From Maniola hyperantus (lineage: Eukaryota; Arthropoda; Insecta; Lepidoptera; Nymphalidae): a DNA stretch of 64,000 nucleotides. Position numbers and translations under genes: made by a program. This document shows, in pieces, positions 11,801 to 19,548 of this stretch. The number at the start of each line of letters is the position of its first letter. Within the stretch, counting starts at the first letter, position 1. The notes under the pieces were generated by a model. It saw only the letters and a program-made list of their open reading frames with translations. It did no database searches and was not told where the DNA came from. The stretch covers positions 7,564,001-7,628,000 of the forward strand of contig NC_048555.1 in assembly GCF_902806685.2 (NCBI RefSeq). Direction: 5' to 3'.

Positions 11801-14800
11801 GAAGGCGTGTATTTTGTTCCTGAAAAATAAAAATAATGGTACTCTAAAATATGATAATCGACGACATTATATAAGTACTTACTACCAGTCGATGCCCACG
11901 ACTTCATCCGCGTGGGTTTAGGTTTTAATAATCCCTTGGGAACTCTTTGATTTTCGGGGATAAAATGTAGCGTATGTCCTTCCCCAGGATGAAAGCTATC
12001 TCTGTACTAAATTTCGTTAATGTCGGTTGAACGGATGGGCCGTGAAAAGTTAGCAGACAGATAGACAGACAGTGTGTCTGTCTATCTGTCTGTTCACATT
12101 TACAATATCATTGTGGATTATTTAACAAATTTACAACAGGCGTTTCCAGAAAATCTGAATCTGCGGCCGATCCAGATAGCTTTACGGATACATGTGTGAC
12201 TGGTTTTTAGTACTTAGGTACCTACCTTTAAGTTGGTTTCGTAAGGCTTAATACCAGATACACCTTAATTAGTTATTCCCTTGATAATACGGTCGATAAA
12301 TATGTGCAGATAAGTGCCTTATTTTGATAAAATTCTGCCTCTAATATCAAAAAGAATCCAAATATGCGTATTTAAGAACAGTCTGGGTGGCAACGCGTTT
12401 AAATAATAATACAAAATTTTACTTAATATTATCTTTTTAATGTATGATTTAGTAGGTATCTATTTAAGATACATAAGTTACCTACATCTGGATGAACCTG
12501 CATTTTTGCTATTTTATTATCGCATTATTGTATTCATCGAGAAAAAGGCTACTTACATATTTAAATCTAGAAACAATGAATGTACCTATAAGTATAAAGC
12601 TGGCAAACTTCAGCAAGCGGAAAATATTTTTTTCTCTAAGCTAACTCATTACATCAAAATCGGTTAAAGTTTAACGTAGATAAACGGATGGGCCGTGAAC
12701 GTGAACTATTTAATTTTCCGGGATAAAAAGCTTATGTCCGAAACGAAGCCTAAATCGGTTAAAATGTTGGGCCGTGAAAAGCTAGCAGACAAACAGACAG
12801 GCACATATTTGCATTTATAATAATACTAGAGGATGCCCACGACTACGTCTGCGTGGATTACTCTCGAACCCCTATTTTACCCCCCTTGGGGGTTGAAGTT
12901 TCAAAAATCCTTTCTTAGCGGATGTCTGCGTCTTAGGTATCCGTCCAGTAGTTTGAGTTGTACGTTGGTAGATCAGTCAGTCAGTCAGTCAGTCACCTGT
13001 TCGTTTTATACATTTAGAAGACTATCTTATGCTCGCGACCTCGTCCGCATGGTCTATACAAATTTCAAACCCCCTATTTTACCCCTTTAGAGGTTGAATT
13101 TTCAAAAATCCTTTCTTAGCAGATGTCTACTGTGATTTGAGTTGTACGTGGATAGATGAGTCAGTCAGTTAGTCAGCTTTTCCTTTTATATAAGTACTAA
13201 TTATGCCCGCGACTTCGTCCGCGTGGATTACGCAAATTTCGAACCCCTATTTTACCCCCCGAGGGGTTGGATTTTCAGAAATCCTTTCTTAGCGGATGTC
13301 TACGTCATAGTAGCTATTTGCATGCCAAACAGCCCGATCCGTCTAGTAGTTTGAGCTCAGGAGCTGTTCGTTGATAAGATCATTCAGTCAGTCAGCTTTT
13401 CCTTTTAATATATGTATATAGAAGTATGGATAGGTATGGATAGTATGGATTAGTGAGGAATAAGGACATATCTGGGTTTGTCACTTTTGTTGCCATCGCA
13501 GTACTCAAAAGTCGCGCGTAGTGCCTGACGAAGCCTTCAAACTCACCTGCAAGTAAGTGCTGCCCTCAACAACTCACCTGCAAGTAAGTGCTGCCCTCAA
13601 CAACTCACCTGCAAGTAAGTGCTGCCCTCGTCACGGTACAGCCCGAAAGGCACGTCGTTGTCCACCAGATCTCGGAGTGTCACCCAGCCCGATGGTGATA
13701 GGTACTGTGCACTGGTCACTGCACAGATTGCATCTTCCACGTCTAGAAGAGAAAAATATTTCCATTATATTTTTGATAAATTACCAACGCGACGTTATAA
13801 AGAGGGTGATGGGAACTGAGAAGCGACTGGATGAGAAGGGCTGAAAATCTTTGCAGCCGTTTGAAGATTCATCTCTTTTCTAGTTTTCGACCGGGTGTGG
13901 TGGCGCTCTTTGGGAAAGGCATCATAGTTCAGCAGTGGACGTCTTATCATAGCCGTCTCCATAGCTTTGTGGACGAGACCATTTTGTCAGTTACCACGTT
14001 TCAGCATATTATATTATTAGGTAATTATACTTGCCAACTTACTCGCTAAACACCGACCGAATTTTGGCTTCCAAAAGAGGGACCGTGGCTACAAATCTAC
14101 CTAGTTTATTTTTTAAAGAATATTAGCCATGTTAAATGACTAACATTCCAACATTCCCCATTCCACTCCAACTAAGCGTCAAGCTTGTGCTAGGAGTAGG
14201 TACGACAATAGTGCAACGGGCGGGGTTTGAACAGTCGACCTTTCGATTTTCCTCTCCTTTACCTGTTGAGCTATTGAGGCTAAAAGTTTAGTGCGTACAT
14301 TTCGAGATCCCAATCGCCATTTTAGCTCAGCTGTTATGTTAAAAGTAGGGTTCTGCACCTTTAAAATGAGGAATGCAATCGTACTTTTGGTAAGACAGTT
14401 GACACATATAGTTACATATAGCATTATAACAACTTGATTATCTACAGCAATCGACTGCTATGCGTTGTCGCCACTAGGACCCACACATCCCCCGAAGATG
14501 AACATTTTTTTTTTCAATTTATAGATTAGTGCTTGGCTGCATTCAGACCCTGGTGGCAAGTGATAATGCAATCTAAGATGGATTGGATGGATGGATATAT
14601 TACAAATAATAAGTAAGTAAGTAGGATAAATATACCCGTAAAAATTATTTCTTTAGAAGGGTAGATGATCTGTCCTTTCAGAGGTAGAAAGACGAAAGGT
14701 ATTTGCGGTTTCGTCGCTCCACGTCCGAAACTGGCCATTGGGCATTCTGGAAAAGAATAGGTAAGTGTTAAATTAAGAAGTTAGTCACCCAGATTGATCA

Positions 14801-17730
14801 CCTTCGCGCACCAACATCACACCTAGGTGAACTACCTACTTAAAATAAAAGCCGTCAAACATGATTTATCTGTTGGAAGAGTTGTAACTTGTAAGTTATC
14901 AAAAAAGTTCGATAGTCCGCAGAGACTATCTTGGTTCCAGCATCATGACACGGCAGTACTGACAACTGCAGTGTCATAGAGCTTGATAAAAAGAAAAGTC
15001 CTGACTCACAGACTTATTGACTCATCAACACCCAGCCCAAACCGTTGGACCTAGAAAGCTGAAATTTTACAAAAAGTTTCCCTTCATCACAGGGACTTAT
15101 AATGTGAGTACAATAGTACTTACTTAGATAAAATCTCTGAACAGTTGAACTAATTTTTAATCTAGTGTACTAAGTAGGTAGATACTTAGCATAATGTTGA
15201 GTATAGTTTATTTTTTTTATTTTGCAATCACTGTAAAAGGCGCATAAGCAAATAAATATGAAATAATATCTACTTGGTGTAACTAGTAACTTGAAAATAA
15301 ATACTTTTATCATTAAATTAATTACGTCACTGTATATTCACTTTCTCGGCAAATTCTACGTACCTACCATACCTACTGGTTACATCCTACTAAGTAGGTA
15401 GGTATATTATTTAAATGCGACAGCAAATTTCAGCCATTATTCTTCGGGCGTCTCATTTAAGAGTCAAGACCGTAGGAAAGTCGAAAGTGCTTGTGCAATT
15501 GTTGGTCATTAATAAAACATGAACTAGTAATAATTATATGGATACGTCATTTGCGACGAGGTTGACATCACAATGTGGGGGTCACGAATTTTGAACTCGG
15601 TTCATTTTGCATTTTGAACATGGAGTGCTCCGTACAATCTATCTATCTATCTATTAATGATATTTGCATAATGTTTTGCATTGCAACAAAGACATTTGAG
15701 GAACTGACGACCAAGAGACCTATAGTACGCGAATGGTCAAGATGGCAATCGGGGTATGAGGCGGGGGGACGCCCCGCACGTCCAACACCGGGTTAGCGCG
15801 GGGGCTGTGCGGGTGTGCGACGCGTCCCCACCCCGATTGCAATCTCGAACTGTCGCGTACTATGTCCAGTAGTTGACGTCTATCGGTTGTTAATGACGAT
15901 GATCAGTGATATAAATGTTTCACTAGACGCGGCGCTTCATAGTACATCAATATTGTTACTAAGTAGGTTGTTACTATGAAGCGCCGCGTTTATTATTTAC
16001 GCTTTTATTTACCGCGAATTACTATTGTTACTAAGTTATTACTAAGTAGTAACTAAGTTGTAACAACTTAGTAACAATCGTAATTCGTAATCCGGCGGTT
16101 GATTCACTGTTTAAATTTTTTCACAGCCAATCAAGGGTCAGAATTTGCTACCGATTACGATAACGATGAATAAGTACGTTTTTCTTGCAGAATTGGGGGG
16201 CTGCTTTAGAGTTTAGACGCAGTCCGTTCCTACGAACATAGACAAGTTGGAAGTTAGAAGTGTTAGAACAGACTAAGGCTAGTGTCCTCATTAGGAGAAC
16301 AGTTAACAGTGAAGCGCTGCATCTAGTGGAACAATTATATTGTCGCTTGTGATGATGATGATGATAATAAATGTGTGCTACAAAATAAAGACAAGCACGA
16401 ACCGTCAATGTTGTTAACACAAGTTCTGCGATCCTCTCTAAAGGCAGGCGTTTCTCTTCTACATTGGCACACGCAGCCTCCTCCGCCTCCCATGGCGGCC
16501 AACGCAGTTCCATGGGACACTTCCATACACCGAGTCAAGCCACAGTCTGTTCCTGTATAAAAAAAATACAAAAATGTATCTATCTTCGCAATCCTATTTG
16601 AGCAGATAATAAATATTGTGTTAAAGGTACTTAGGTACCTACTTAATCTGAATAAAACCGGCCAAGTGCGAGCCAGGCTCGCGCACCGAGGGTTCCGTAC
16701 TACAGTCGTATTTTTTCGATATTCTGCACGATAATTCAAATACTGACACATAAAAATAAATAAAAATCTGTTTTAGAATGCACAGGTAAAGCCCTTTCAT
16801 ATTATGATACCAATGTATGTAGTTATATTACTTTGAAAATTGAAAATACTAATTATTAGTTCTTGACCACAATTTAATTTTTTTTTGTGTGATGTAACCA
16901 CAAATTCACGGTTTTCAGATTTTTCTCCGAATGTCTGCTATGAGACCTACCTACCTGCCGAATTTGATAATTCTAGGTCAACGGGAAGTTCTCTGTAGGT
17001 TTCTTGACAGACCGACAGACAGACAGACAGACAACAAAGTGATCCTACAAGGGTTCCGTTTTTCCTTTTGAGTTACGGAACCCTAAAAATACAAAAAATG
17101 TACCTACCTTCGCAATTCTATTTGAAGATAGTAATATTGTGTTAAAGGTAGGTACTAAAGTCTTCGAACAGTGCGTGCTGCCCGTAAAGACATAATTATG
17201 GATCCGAGACATGCTCGCTACTATGGGCCTCATAAGAAAGCTCAGAGTCCTCAGCGGGCGATGGAGAGAGCTACGCTTGGAGTTTCTCTACGTGATCAAA
17301 TCAAAAATGAGGAAATCCGTAGGATAACTAGAGTAACCGACATAGCTCAACGGATTGCGAAGCTGAAGTGGCAAACGGCAGGGCACATAGTTCGTAAAAC
17401 CGATAGACGTTGGGGTCCCAAGATGCTGAAATGGCGACCTTGCACCGGAAGGGCAGCGTTGGAAGACCTCCCACTAGGTGATGATGATGATGAAAGGTAG
17501 GCTAAATACGGCTATAAGCAACTTTGTACCGAAGTAATATGAGAAATCTATATATTTTATGTTACTAAAAAGAATTAAAGCTATCATCATTCCTATTTAT
17601 TTATTAGGTACTTACCAACTAAGGAGAATAGATCTCCATTAGCAAATCTAGTAACATTCGCCAGCGACATCTCTCCACTCGTATTAGAAGCACTTGCAAA
17701 AGCTATCATCATGAGTATCAATAGCGCCAT
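3546..17730 (-). CDS. sha: Shavenoid-like single-pass membrane protein (9 coding exons joined)
   Basis: Join, 5' to 3' on the minus strand: 17730-17616, 16552-16403, 14746-14636, 13742-13609, 7040-6896, 6806-6541, 6462-6334, 6242-5958, 5876-3546. All eight introns are GT-AG, and phases agree at every junction (1,1,1,0,1,0,0,0), giving 1221 residues. A signal peptide covers residues 1-14. The Cys-bearing ectodomain runs to about 247. The transmembrane helix is at about 248-269, followed by basic KQKQRRKSK. The tail of about 950 residues is Ser/Arg-rich and contains a run of seven prolines near 675, a possible SH3/EVH1 ligand. Phrases such as PQIPFVFLPLKG, LYRDEG, IMKTNPL and LYFNPVFFE match my memory of insect shavenoid proteins. 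In Drosophila, Sha is needed for actin-based hair and denticle growth and is a target of Shavenbaby/Ovo. The start is the first Met after an in-frame TGA three codons upstream. The protein appears shorter than the fly version. Family identification is from memory, not a search. Confidence 0.8.
5958..6242 (-). CDS. sha: sha coding exon 8 (cytoplasmic)
   Basis: The acceptor is TTTCAG|GA and the donor AAG|GTATAG, phase 0 on both sides, 285 nt. It carries a basic patch (SRRKKPSRP) and ends with the LYFNPVFFE block that leads into the last exon. Confidence 0.82.
6334..6462 (-). CDS. sha: sha coding exon 7 (cytoplasmic)
   Basis: The acceptor is TTTCAG|AT and the donor CAG|GTACTT, phase 0 on both sides, 129 nt. 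It begins IMKTNPLMN and is rich in Asp, Glu, Ser and Thr. It is too small to be found as a long ORF, but both splice sites and the phase fit. Confidence 0.8.
6541..6806 (-). CDS. sha: sha coding exon 6 (transmembrane)
   Basis: The acceptor is TTTTTTCAG|AT (phase 1) and the donor ATG|GTAAGG (phase 0), 266 nt. It encodes a 29-residue stalk, a transmembrane helix of about 22 residues containing LAIGVCVLMIVFVYAAGII, and the basic stop-transfer KQKQRRK. An acidic/Ser/Thr-rich start of the cytoplasmic tail follows. Confidence 0.85.
6896..7040 (-). CDS. sha: sha coding exon 5 (ectodomain)
   Basis: The acceptor is TTCTCGGCAG|TGG (phase 0) and the donor CTAG|GTAACA (phase 1), 145 nt. It begins WRGSASLHTRLEGRLVTAHV, completing a conserved 'LQW' junction with exon 4. 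It carries two cysteines and ends just before the juxtamembrane exon. Confidence 0.8.
7041..7500. other. Start of sha intron 4, nothing recognised
   Basis: This is intron DNA just downstream (in plus coordinates) of exon 5. I see no further exon with matching phase and no known repeat. Confidence 0.4.
7506..7600 (+). mobile_element. SINE/LINE 3' tail fragment
   Basis: The phrase CATCTTAGATTGCATCATCA followed by CTTACCACCAGG and a GATTGCAGTCAAGGG block matches the tail of the complete SINE at 50302-50636 and the LINE tail at 25750-25810. Only the tail is left. Confidence 0.6.
7661..8084 (+). repeat. Interspersed repeat, 'CGGNCAAGTGCGAG' family, long copy
   Basis: It starts AAAACCGGTCAAGTGCGAGT, continues with GAGGGTTCCGTAC and ends with ACGGAACCCTAAAAA. 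A 'GTCTGTCTAGACAG' block precedes the end. The same string of phrases recurs at 16655-17092, 47932-48120 and 58015-58231. It is non-coding and its transposon class is unclear to me. Confidence 0.65.
8415..8546 (-). mobile_element. SINE family A, tail fragment
   Basis: It contains the family A phrases GAGAAGGG...GGCCATAGTCTACCACGCTGG...AACATTATAGAGAACTCT, reading as the complement of the copy at 18669-18986. The tRNA-like head is missing. A scrap of the CGGNCAAGTGCGAG repeat (GGGTTCCGTACCTCAAAAG) follows at about 8553-8582. Confidence 0.6.
8600..8780 (-). mobile_element. Helitron-like element, family 2
   Basis: On the minus strand it ends near CTAG(T) after the 'GTCGCAAGCATATG' block. It contains 'GGATTTTTGAAAATTCAACC', 'GACGTAGGCATCCGCTAAG' and a short (TGAC)n stretch. 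It matches the array at 12826-13425 and the copy at 41505-41708. Confidence 0.55.
8790..9700. other. AT-rich intron DNA, nothing recognised
   Basis: This is very AT-rich intron 4 sequence. No exon, RNA or recurring repeat is visible. Confidence 0.4.
9715..9850 (-). pseudogene. LINE reverse transcriptase C-terminus, fragment
   Basis: The minus strand reads FPTN...GYLKTRVNRHLL...RVPS followed by a stop at 9757-9759. This is the same C-terminal ending as the LINE piece at 25516-25764 (TFKSRVNRHL..RAPS-stop). A short 3' UTR with the shared tail phrase follows. It is 5'-truncated. Confidence 0.6.
9860..10370. other. AT-rich intron DNA, nothing recognised
   Basis: No exon, RNA gene or recurring repeat is apparent in this part of intron 4. 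Confidence 0.35.
10376..10770. promoter_or_regulatory. Cluster of CGAT/ATCGAT motifs in sha intron 4
   Basis: About ten CGAT-containing sites lie within about 270 bp, including ATCGATCG palindromes around 10620-10645, ATCGAT at 10423 and 10440, and TATCGA at 10461 and 10611. In flies, CGATA/ATCGAT clusters are bound by BEAF-32 or DREF at boundaries and promoters. Whether this is an intronic element or a decayed repeat cannot be decided here. Two overlapping short ORFs cross it but lack coding signs. Confidence 0.3.
11095..11397 (+). repeat. Diverged copy of the CGGNCAAGTGCGAG-type repeat
   Basis: It retains GTGCGAGTCGGGC, a TGGGTCAACGTT block, AGAGACCTGTGACAAGCGGAC and a GTACGGAATCCTAAG end. 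The order matches the long copies, but identity is low. Confidence 0.45.
11883..12106 (-). mobile_element. Non-autonomous Helitron-like element (Lep1-like)
   Basis: It carries the complement of the standard phrases: GCCCACGACTTCATCCGCGTGG, TTGGGAACTCTTTGATTTTC and CGTGAAAAGTTAGCAGACAG. At its start-side end the GACA microsatellite is reversed on itself, a small palindrome around 12060-12090 (CAGACAGTGTGTCTG). Confidence 0.6.
12110..12660. other. Intron DNA without a recognised feature
   Basis: There is a short AT-rich open frame at 12440-12667 on the plus strand, but its composition (Tyr, Ile, Lys, Phe) is that of random AT-rich DNA. Nothing else is recognised. Confidence 0.35.
12661..12829 (-). 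mobile_element. Helitron-like element, damaged copy
   Basis: Two partial passes of the GGGCCGTGAA/GTTTAACG block and one of TTTTCCGGGATAAAAAGC are present. The outer start TACTAGAGGAT overlaps the next Helitron. It looks internally deleted. Confidence 0.5.
12826..13425 (-). mobile_element. Array of three Helitron-like (family 2) copies
   Basis: Three consecutive copies (about 12826-13015, 13016-13195, 13196-13425) repeat the same order in the same orientation: GCCC(A/G)CGACT(T)CGTCCGCGTGG, CCCTATTTTACCCC, TTTCTTAGCGGATGTCT, and (CAGT)n near TTTTCCTTTTATA. The copies differ from one another, so they are not a fresh tandem duplication. Confidence 0.55.
13541..13630 (-). repeat. sha: 31-bp tandem triplication spanning the exon 4 splice donor
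   Basis: Three copies (13541-13571, 13572-13602, 13603-about 13630) each contain, on the minus strand, GGGCAGCACTTACTTGCAG joined to GTGAGT. Copies 1 and 2 read as identical. The third (first in transcription) holds the real exon end. Reading past the first donor meets TGA in the next unit. Confidence 0.9.
13609..13742 (-). CDS. sha: sha coding exon 4 (ectodomain; tandemly repeated 3' end)
   Basis: The acceptor is TTCTAG|AC (phase 1) and the donor CAG|GTGAGT (phase 0), 134 nt. It encodes the SAQYLSPSGW...DVPFGLYRDEG block. The last 18 coding bases plus the donor are repeated twice more downstream in the intron at a 31-bp period. Only the first donor met by transcription keeps the frame open into exon 5. 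Confidence 0.82.
13830..13965 (+). pseudogene. LINE 3' end fragment
   Basis: The sequence ends with TTGGGAAAGGCATCATAGTT and CAGCAGTGGACGTCTTA, the usual ending of a lepidopteran LINE (…QQWTS..-stop). It lies inside sha intron 3 in antisense orientation to the gene. Confidence 0.45.
14112..14281 (-). mobile_element. SINE family C (tRNA-derived)
   Basis: Complement of the copy at 54536-54710. The head has a B-box-like GTTCAAACCCC and an A-box-like AGCTCAACAGGT. The body contains TCGTACCTACTCCTAGCACA and ACGCTTAGTTGGAG. It lies within sha intron 3, in the sha orientation. Confidence 0.65.
14515..14590 (-). mobile_element. LINE/SINE shared 3' tail fragment
   Basis: The complement reads CCATCTTAGATTGCATTATC, CTTGCCACCAGG and TGCAGCCAAGCACTAATCTATAAA. 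This matches the 3' UTR of the LINE at 25516-25815 almost word for word. It lies next to sha exon 3. Confidence 0.6.
14636..14746 (-). CDS. sha: sha coding exon 3 (ectodomain, PQIPFVFLPLKG block)
   Basis: The acceptor is TTTTCCAG|AA and the donor G|GTATAT, phase 1 on both sides, 111 nt. It encodes the segment containing PQIPFVFLPLKGQIIYPSKE, one of the most recognisable conserved blocks of the family. The weak GTATAT donor is the only doubtful boundary. Confidence 0.8.
14750..15720. other. sha intron 2 DNA, nothing recognised
   Basis: No exon with matching phase and no recurring repeat was seen, apart from TACCTA motifs near 15360-15410 and a short (ATCT)n at 15639-15653. Confidence 0.35.
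15723..15862. mobile_element. GC-rich MITE (copy 1 of 7)
   Basis: Inverted ends TAGTACGCGA...CGCGTACTA flank inner arms based on GATGGCAATCGGGG and CCCCGATTGCAATC. The core is GC-rich (GCGCGGGGGCTGTGCGGG). The contrast with the AT-rich surroundings is strong. There is no transposase. Confidence 0.75.
15927..16085. repeat. Two adjacent perfect inverted repeats (hairpins)
   Basis: Hairpin 1 (15927-15989) has 18-bp arms ACGCGGCGCTTCATAGTA and their complement. Hairpin 2 (about 16024-16085) has arms ATTGTTACTAAGTT and AACTTAGTAACAAT, and also contains the shorter TTGTAACAA palindrome. Both share GTTACTAAGT. It could be a decayed foldback MITE. Confidence 0.65.
16403..16552 (-). CDS. sha: sha coding exon 2 (Cys-rich ectodomain)
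   Basis: The acceptor is TTTTTATACAG|GA and the donor G|GTTCGT, phase 1 on both sides, 150 nt. It encodes an extracellular segment with cysteines in DCGLTRC and CVCQC and a Gly run between them. The Cys clustering suggests disulfides. Confidence 0.8.
16655..17092 (+). repeat. CGGNCAAGTGCGAG repeat, long copy
   Basis: It has all blocks of the copy at 7661-8084 in order, including AAAACCGGCCAAGTGCGAGC, GAGGGTTCCGTACTACAG, TCTAGGTCAACGGGAAGTTC, (GACA)n and GTTACGGAACCCTAAAAA. It sits in sha intron 1, antisense to the gene. Confidence 0.7.
17160..17505 (+). pseudogene. LINE reverse transcriptase C-terminus, 5'-truncated
   Basis: The open frame reads ...QRAMERATLGVSLRDQIKNE, then ITRVTDIAQRIAKLKWQTAG and RRWGPKMLKWRP. 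This is the C-terminal ending common to endonuclease-reverse transcriptases of lepidopteran non-LTR elements. It ends in a (GAT)n tail, giving DDDDE. It lacks the endonuclease and RT cores and lies antisense in sha intron 1. The LINE clade is not determined. Confidence 0.75.
17616..17730 (-). CDS. sha: sha coding exon 1 (signal peptide)
   Basis: The exon encodes residues 1-38 plus one base. It opens with a hydrophobic core (MALLILMMIAFASA), read as a signal peptide cleaved near residue 14. This is followed by an N-glycosylation-type NTS and then NVT. The donor is G|GTAAGT (phase 1). An in-frame TGA lies three codons before the ATG. Confidence 0.8.
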
Positions 17731-17943
17731 CTTTCGTCAAGCTCGGGTATCACGTAGATAATGAGCTTTCTACGTTACTCTATCATTGTTAACCAGCTGG
17801 CGCCATTTTCTGTTTCAGTTGTAAACGTACAAATTTTTGACAAAAGTACAATTAATTTTCTTTGGTCTCTTGATTTTGTAGACATTTTTGTTGCATTTCA
17901 ACTTCTCCGAAGGTGACCTAAATCTCATTCGTTGCACTCACGT
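17731..17943 (-). promoter_or_regulatory. sha: sha 5' UTR with several upstream ORFs
   Basis: A clean acceptor (TTTCTTGTTTCAG|AC) at 17944-17945 makes this the 5' UTR part of coding exon 1, so at least one non-coding exon should lie further upstream. The UTR holds several upstream ATGs. One opens a 37-codon ORF ending before the sha ATG. Two others are a five-codon and a three-codon ORF (ATG GCG...TAA, ATG ATA GAG TAA). Such leaders commonly lower translation; that role here is inferred. Confidence 0.6.
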
Positions 17944-17945
17944 CT

Positions 17946-18660
17946 GAAACAAGAAAAAGAATTAAGTAGGTATTAGACGAGCTAATAAAATAATTATGAT
18001 TAATGAAATGACTATAATCAATGATATTAGAAGAAAAAGACTATAATCGCTACTTCAGCAAGTCTTAAAATAACCGGCTATTAAAGTAATATCGAACATT
18101 CATAATGTAATTTTTGAAAAACCTACCTATTCGACTAAGGAATGGAGTAGGTACCTACTTAATTTAGTTTAATAGACCTTTTTGTTCATGGTAGGTAGGT
18201 ACAACTTATTGTGGCTAGGTCATCGATATAAATGCCACATTTTAGGACCAATGAATCGGTGCCATTTTGCTTGTTCAATGGCCCTGTCCTTACGAAGTAA
18301 TTTATAAGTCTATGGGCTAGGTATATTTTGTCATCTATGACCTGTCTAATAATGTGGGAAAGGCAAGGCCTAGCTATAGCCTATAGGCAAGGGAGGGGTT
18401 TTGCGGGTTCAAAGTTCATACCCTCAGAAATCCCAGACATGAACCGAAATAACTTTTAAAACGTAGAGGCCCGCTTTTTTAATTTCCTAACAAGTTGGGC
18501 CAAAATTTTTATTTGCTCCAGATAACCCACTGCAATCTATTCAAGCCATTAGAACAAAATTTACAGACTTTATATTATCAGCAGTAGGTACCTACTTACC
18601 AATAAGAAGTTTATATAAGAATATTTTGTAAACTTGTAAATTATTGTTTATATACTATGT
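17946..18660. other. Upstream of sha coding exon 1; nothing recognised
   Basis: This may be the next upstream intron or the upstream region of sha. I saw no convincing further 5' exon or promoter motif. Confidence 0.35.
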
Positions 18661-18668
18661 AGGTAAAA

Positions 18669-18986
18669 GCTGTGATAGCCTGTAGCTAGGACATCCGCCT
18701 TCTAATCGGAGGTCGAAGGTTCGATCCCGGGCACGCACCTCTAACTTTTCGGAGTTATGTGCGTTTTAATTAATTAAATATCACTTGCTTTAACGGTGAA
18801 GGAAAACATCGTGAGGAAACCTGCACGCCTGAGAGTTCTCCATAATATTCTCAATGGTGTGTGAAGTCTACCAATCCGCACATAGCCAGCGTGGTAGACT
18901 ATGGTCAAAACTCTTCTCACTCTGAGAAGAGATCCGTGCTCTGTAGTGCGCCGGCGATGGGTTGATAATGATGATGATGATGATAT
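18669..18986 (+). mobile_element. SINE family A (tRNA-derived), full-length
   Basis: The tRNA-like head has TGATAGCCTGTAGCTAGGA (A-box region) and GGTTCGATCCC (B box). The body has GTGAGGAAACCTGCACGC, GAGAGTTCTCCATAAT and GTGTGTGAAGTCTACCAATC, followed by a (GAT)n tail at 18967-18984. It resembles the HaSE/Metulj-type SINEs of Lepidoptera (from memory). At least nine more copies or fragments lie in this window. Confidence 0.8.
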
Positions 18987-19343
18987 GTAGGTAGGTATAT
19001 ATCTATACCTATCTGTGTAATTATTACTAGAGATTGTTATCTTTTTAATCCTACGTTTATAATTATTAATTTCCTTAACCAAATAAATAATAATTAGCTC
19101 TAACTATAAATAAAAACTAATTGCTATTTCCTATCGGATTTTAAAATTGGCCGTTGTTTTAATAATAGCCATTGCCCATTGGCGAGTGAAAACGTTATGC
19201 TACTTTCGAATTATTCGTAATATTTATTAATTTATGCATGCCATCTTCGGTAACATCCAACTTGACATCGAATATCTGATTTTATCTGTTATTTGAATAT
19301 TATTGTAAAAAATTGCAAACTTCCATCCAAAGCTAAAGTTCAG

Positions 19344-19548
19344 CTGGTCAATTCCGAAAAACTTGCATCAATCATTATGATTGGCTGAATCTTTGGTTTT
19401 CTTGTTGCAACAATGGATTGTAGCCAATAGCAGAGTGAACTATAGAGAGGGTTCACTGGTTAAGGTATATTTTGTTTTTCGAGGTTAATTGTGACTACGG
19501 AACCCTACACTGCGTGTGGCTCGCCACGCACTTGGCCGGTTTTACAAT
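19344..19548 (-). repeat. Composite of small repeats, ends with CGGNCAAGTGCGAG fragment
   Basis: The part 19474-19545 is the complement of the repeat head (GACTACGGAACCCTACACTG...CACGCACTTGGCCGGTTTT). The sequence before it (TTGTAGCCAATAGCAGAGTGAAC) is familiar lepidopteran interspersed sequence. Confidence 0.45.

Noticed and set aside
16335..16751. 138-codon minus-strand ORF as a stand-alone gene
   Set aside because: Only the middle part (16403-16552) is a sha exon; the ends are intron sequence and part of a dispersed repeat.
18669..18745. Possible tRNA gene on the plus strand
   Set aside because: It has A-box and B-box likeness, but the sequence continues into a 300-bp body ending in (ATG)n that recurs many times; it is a SINE head.
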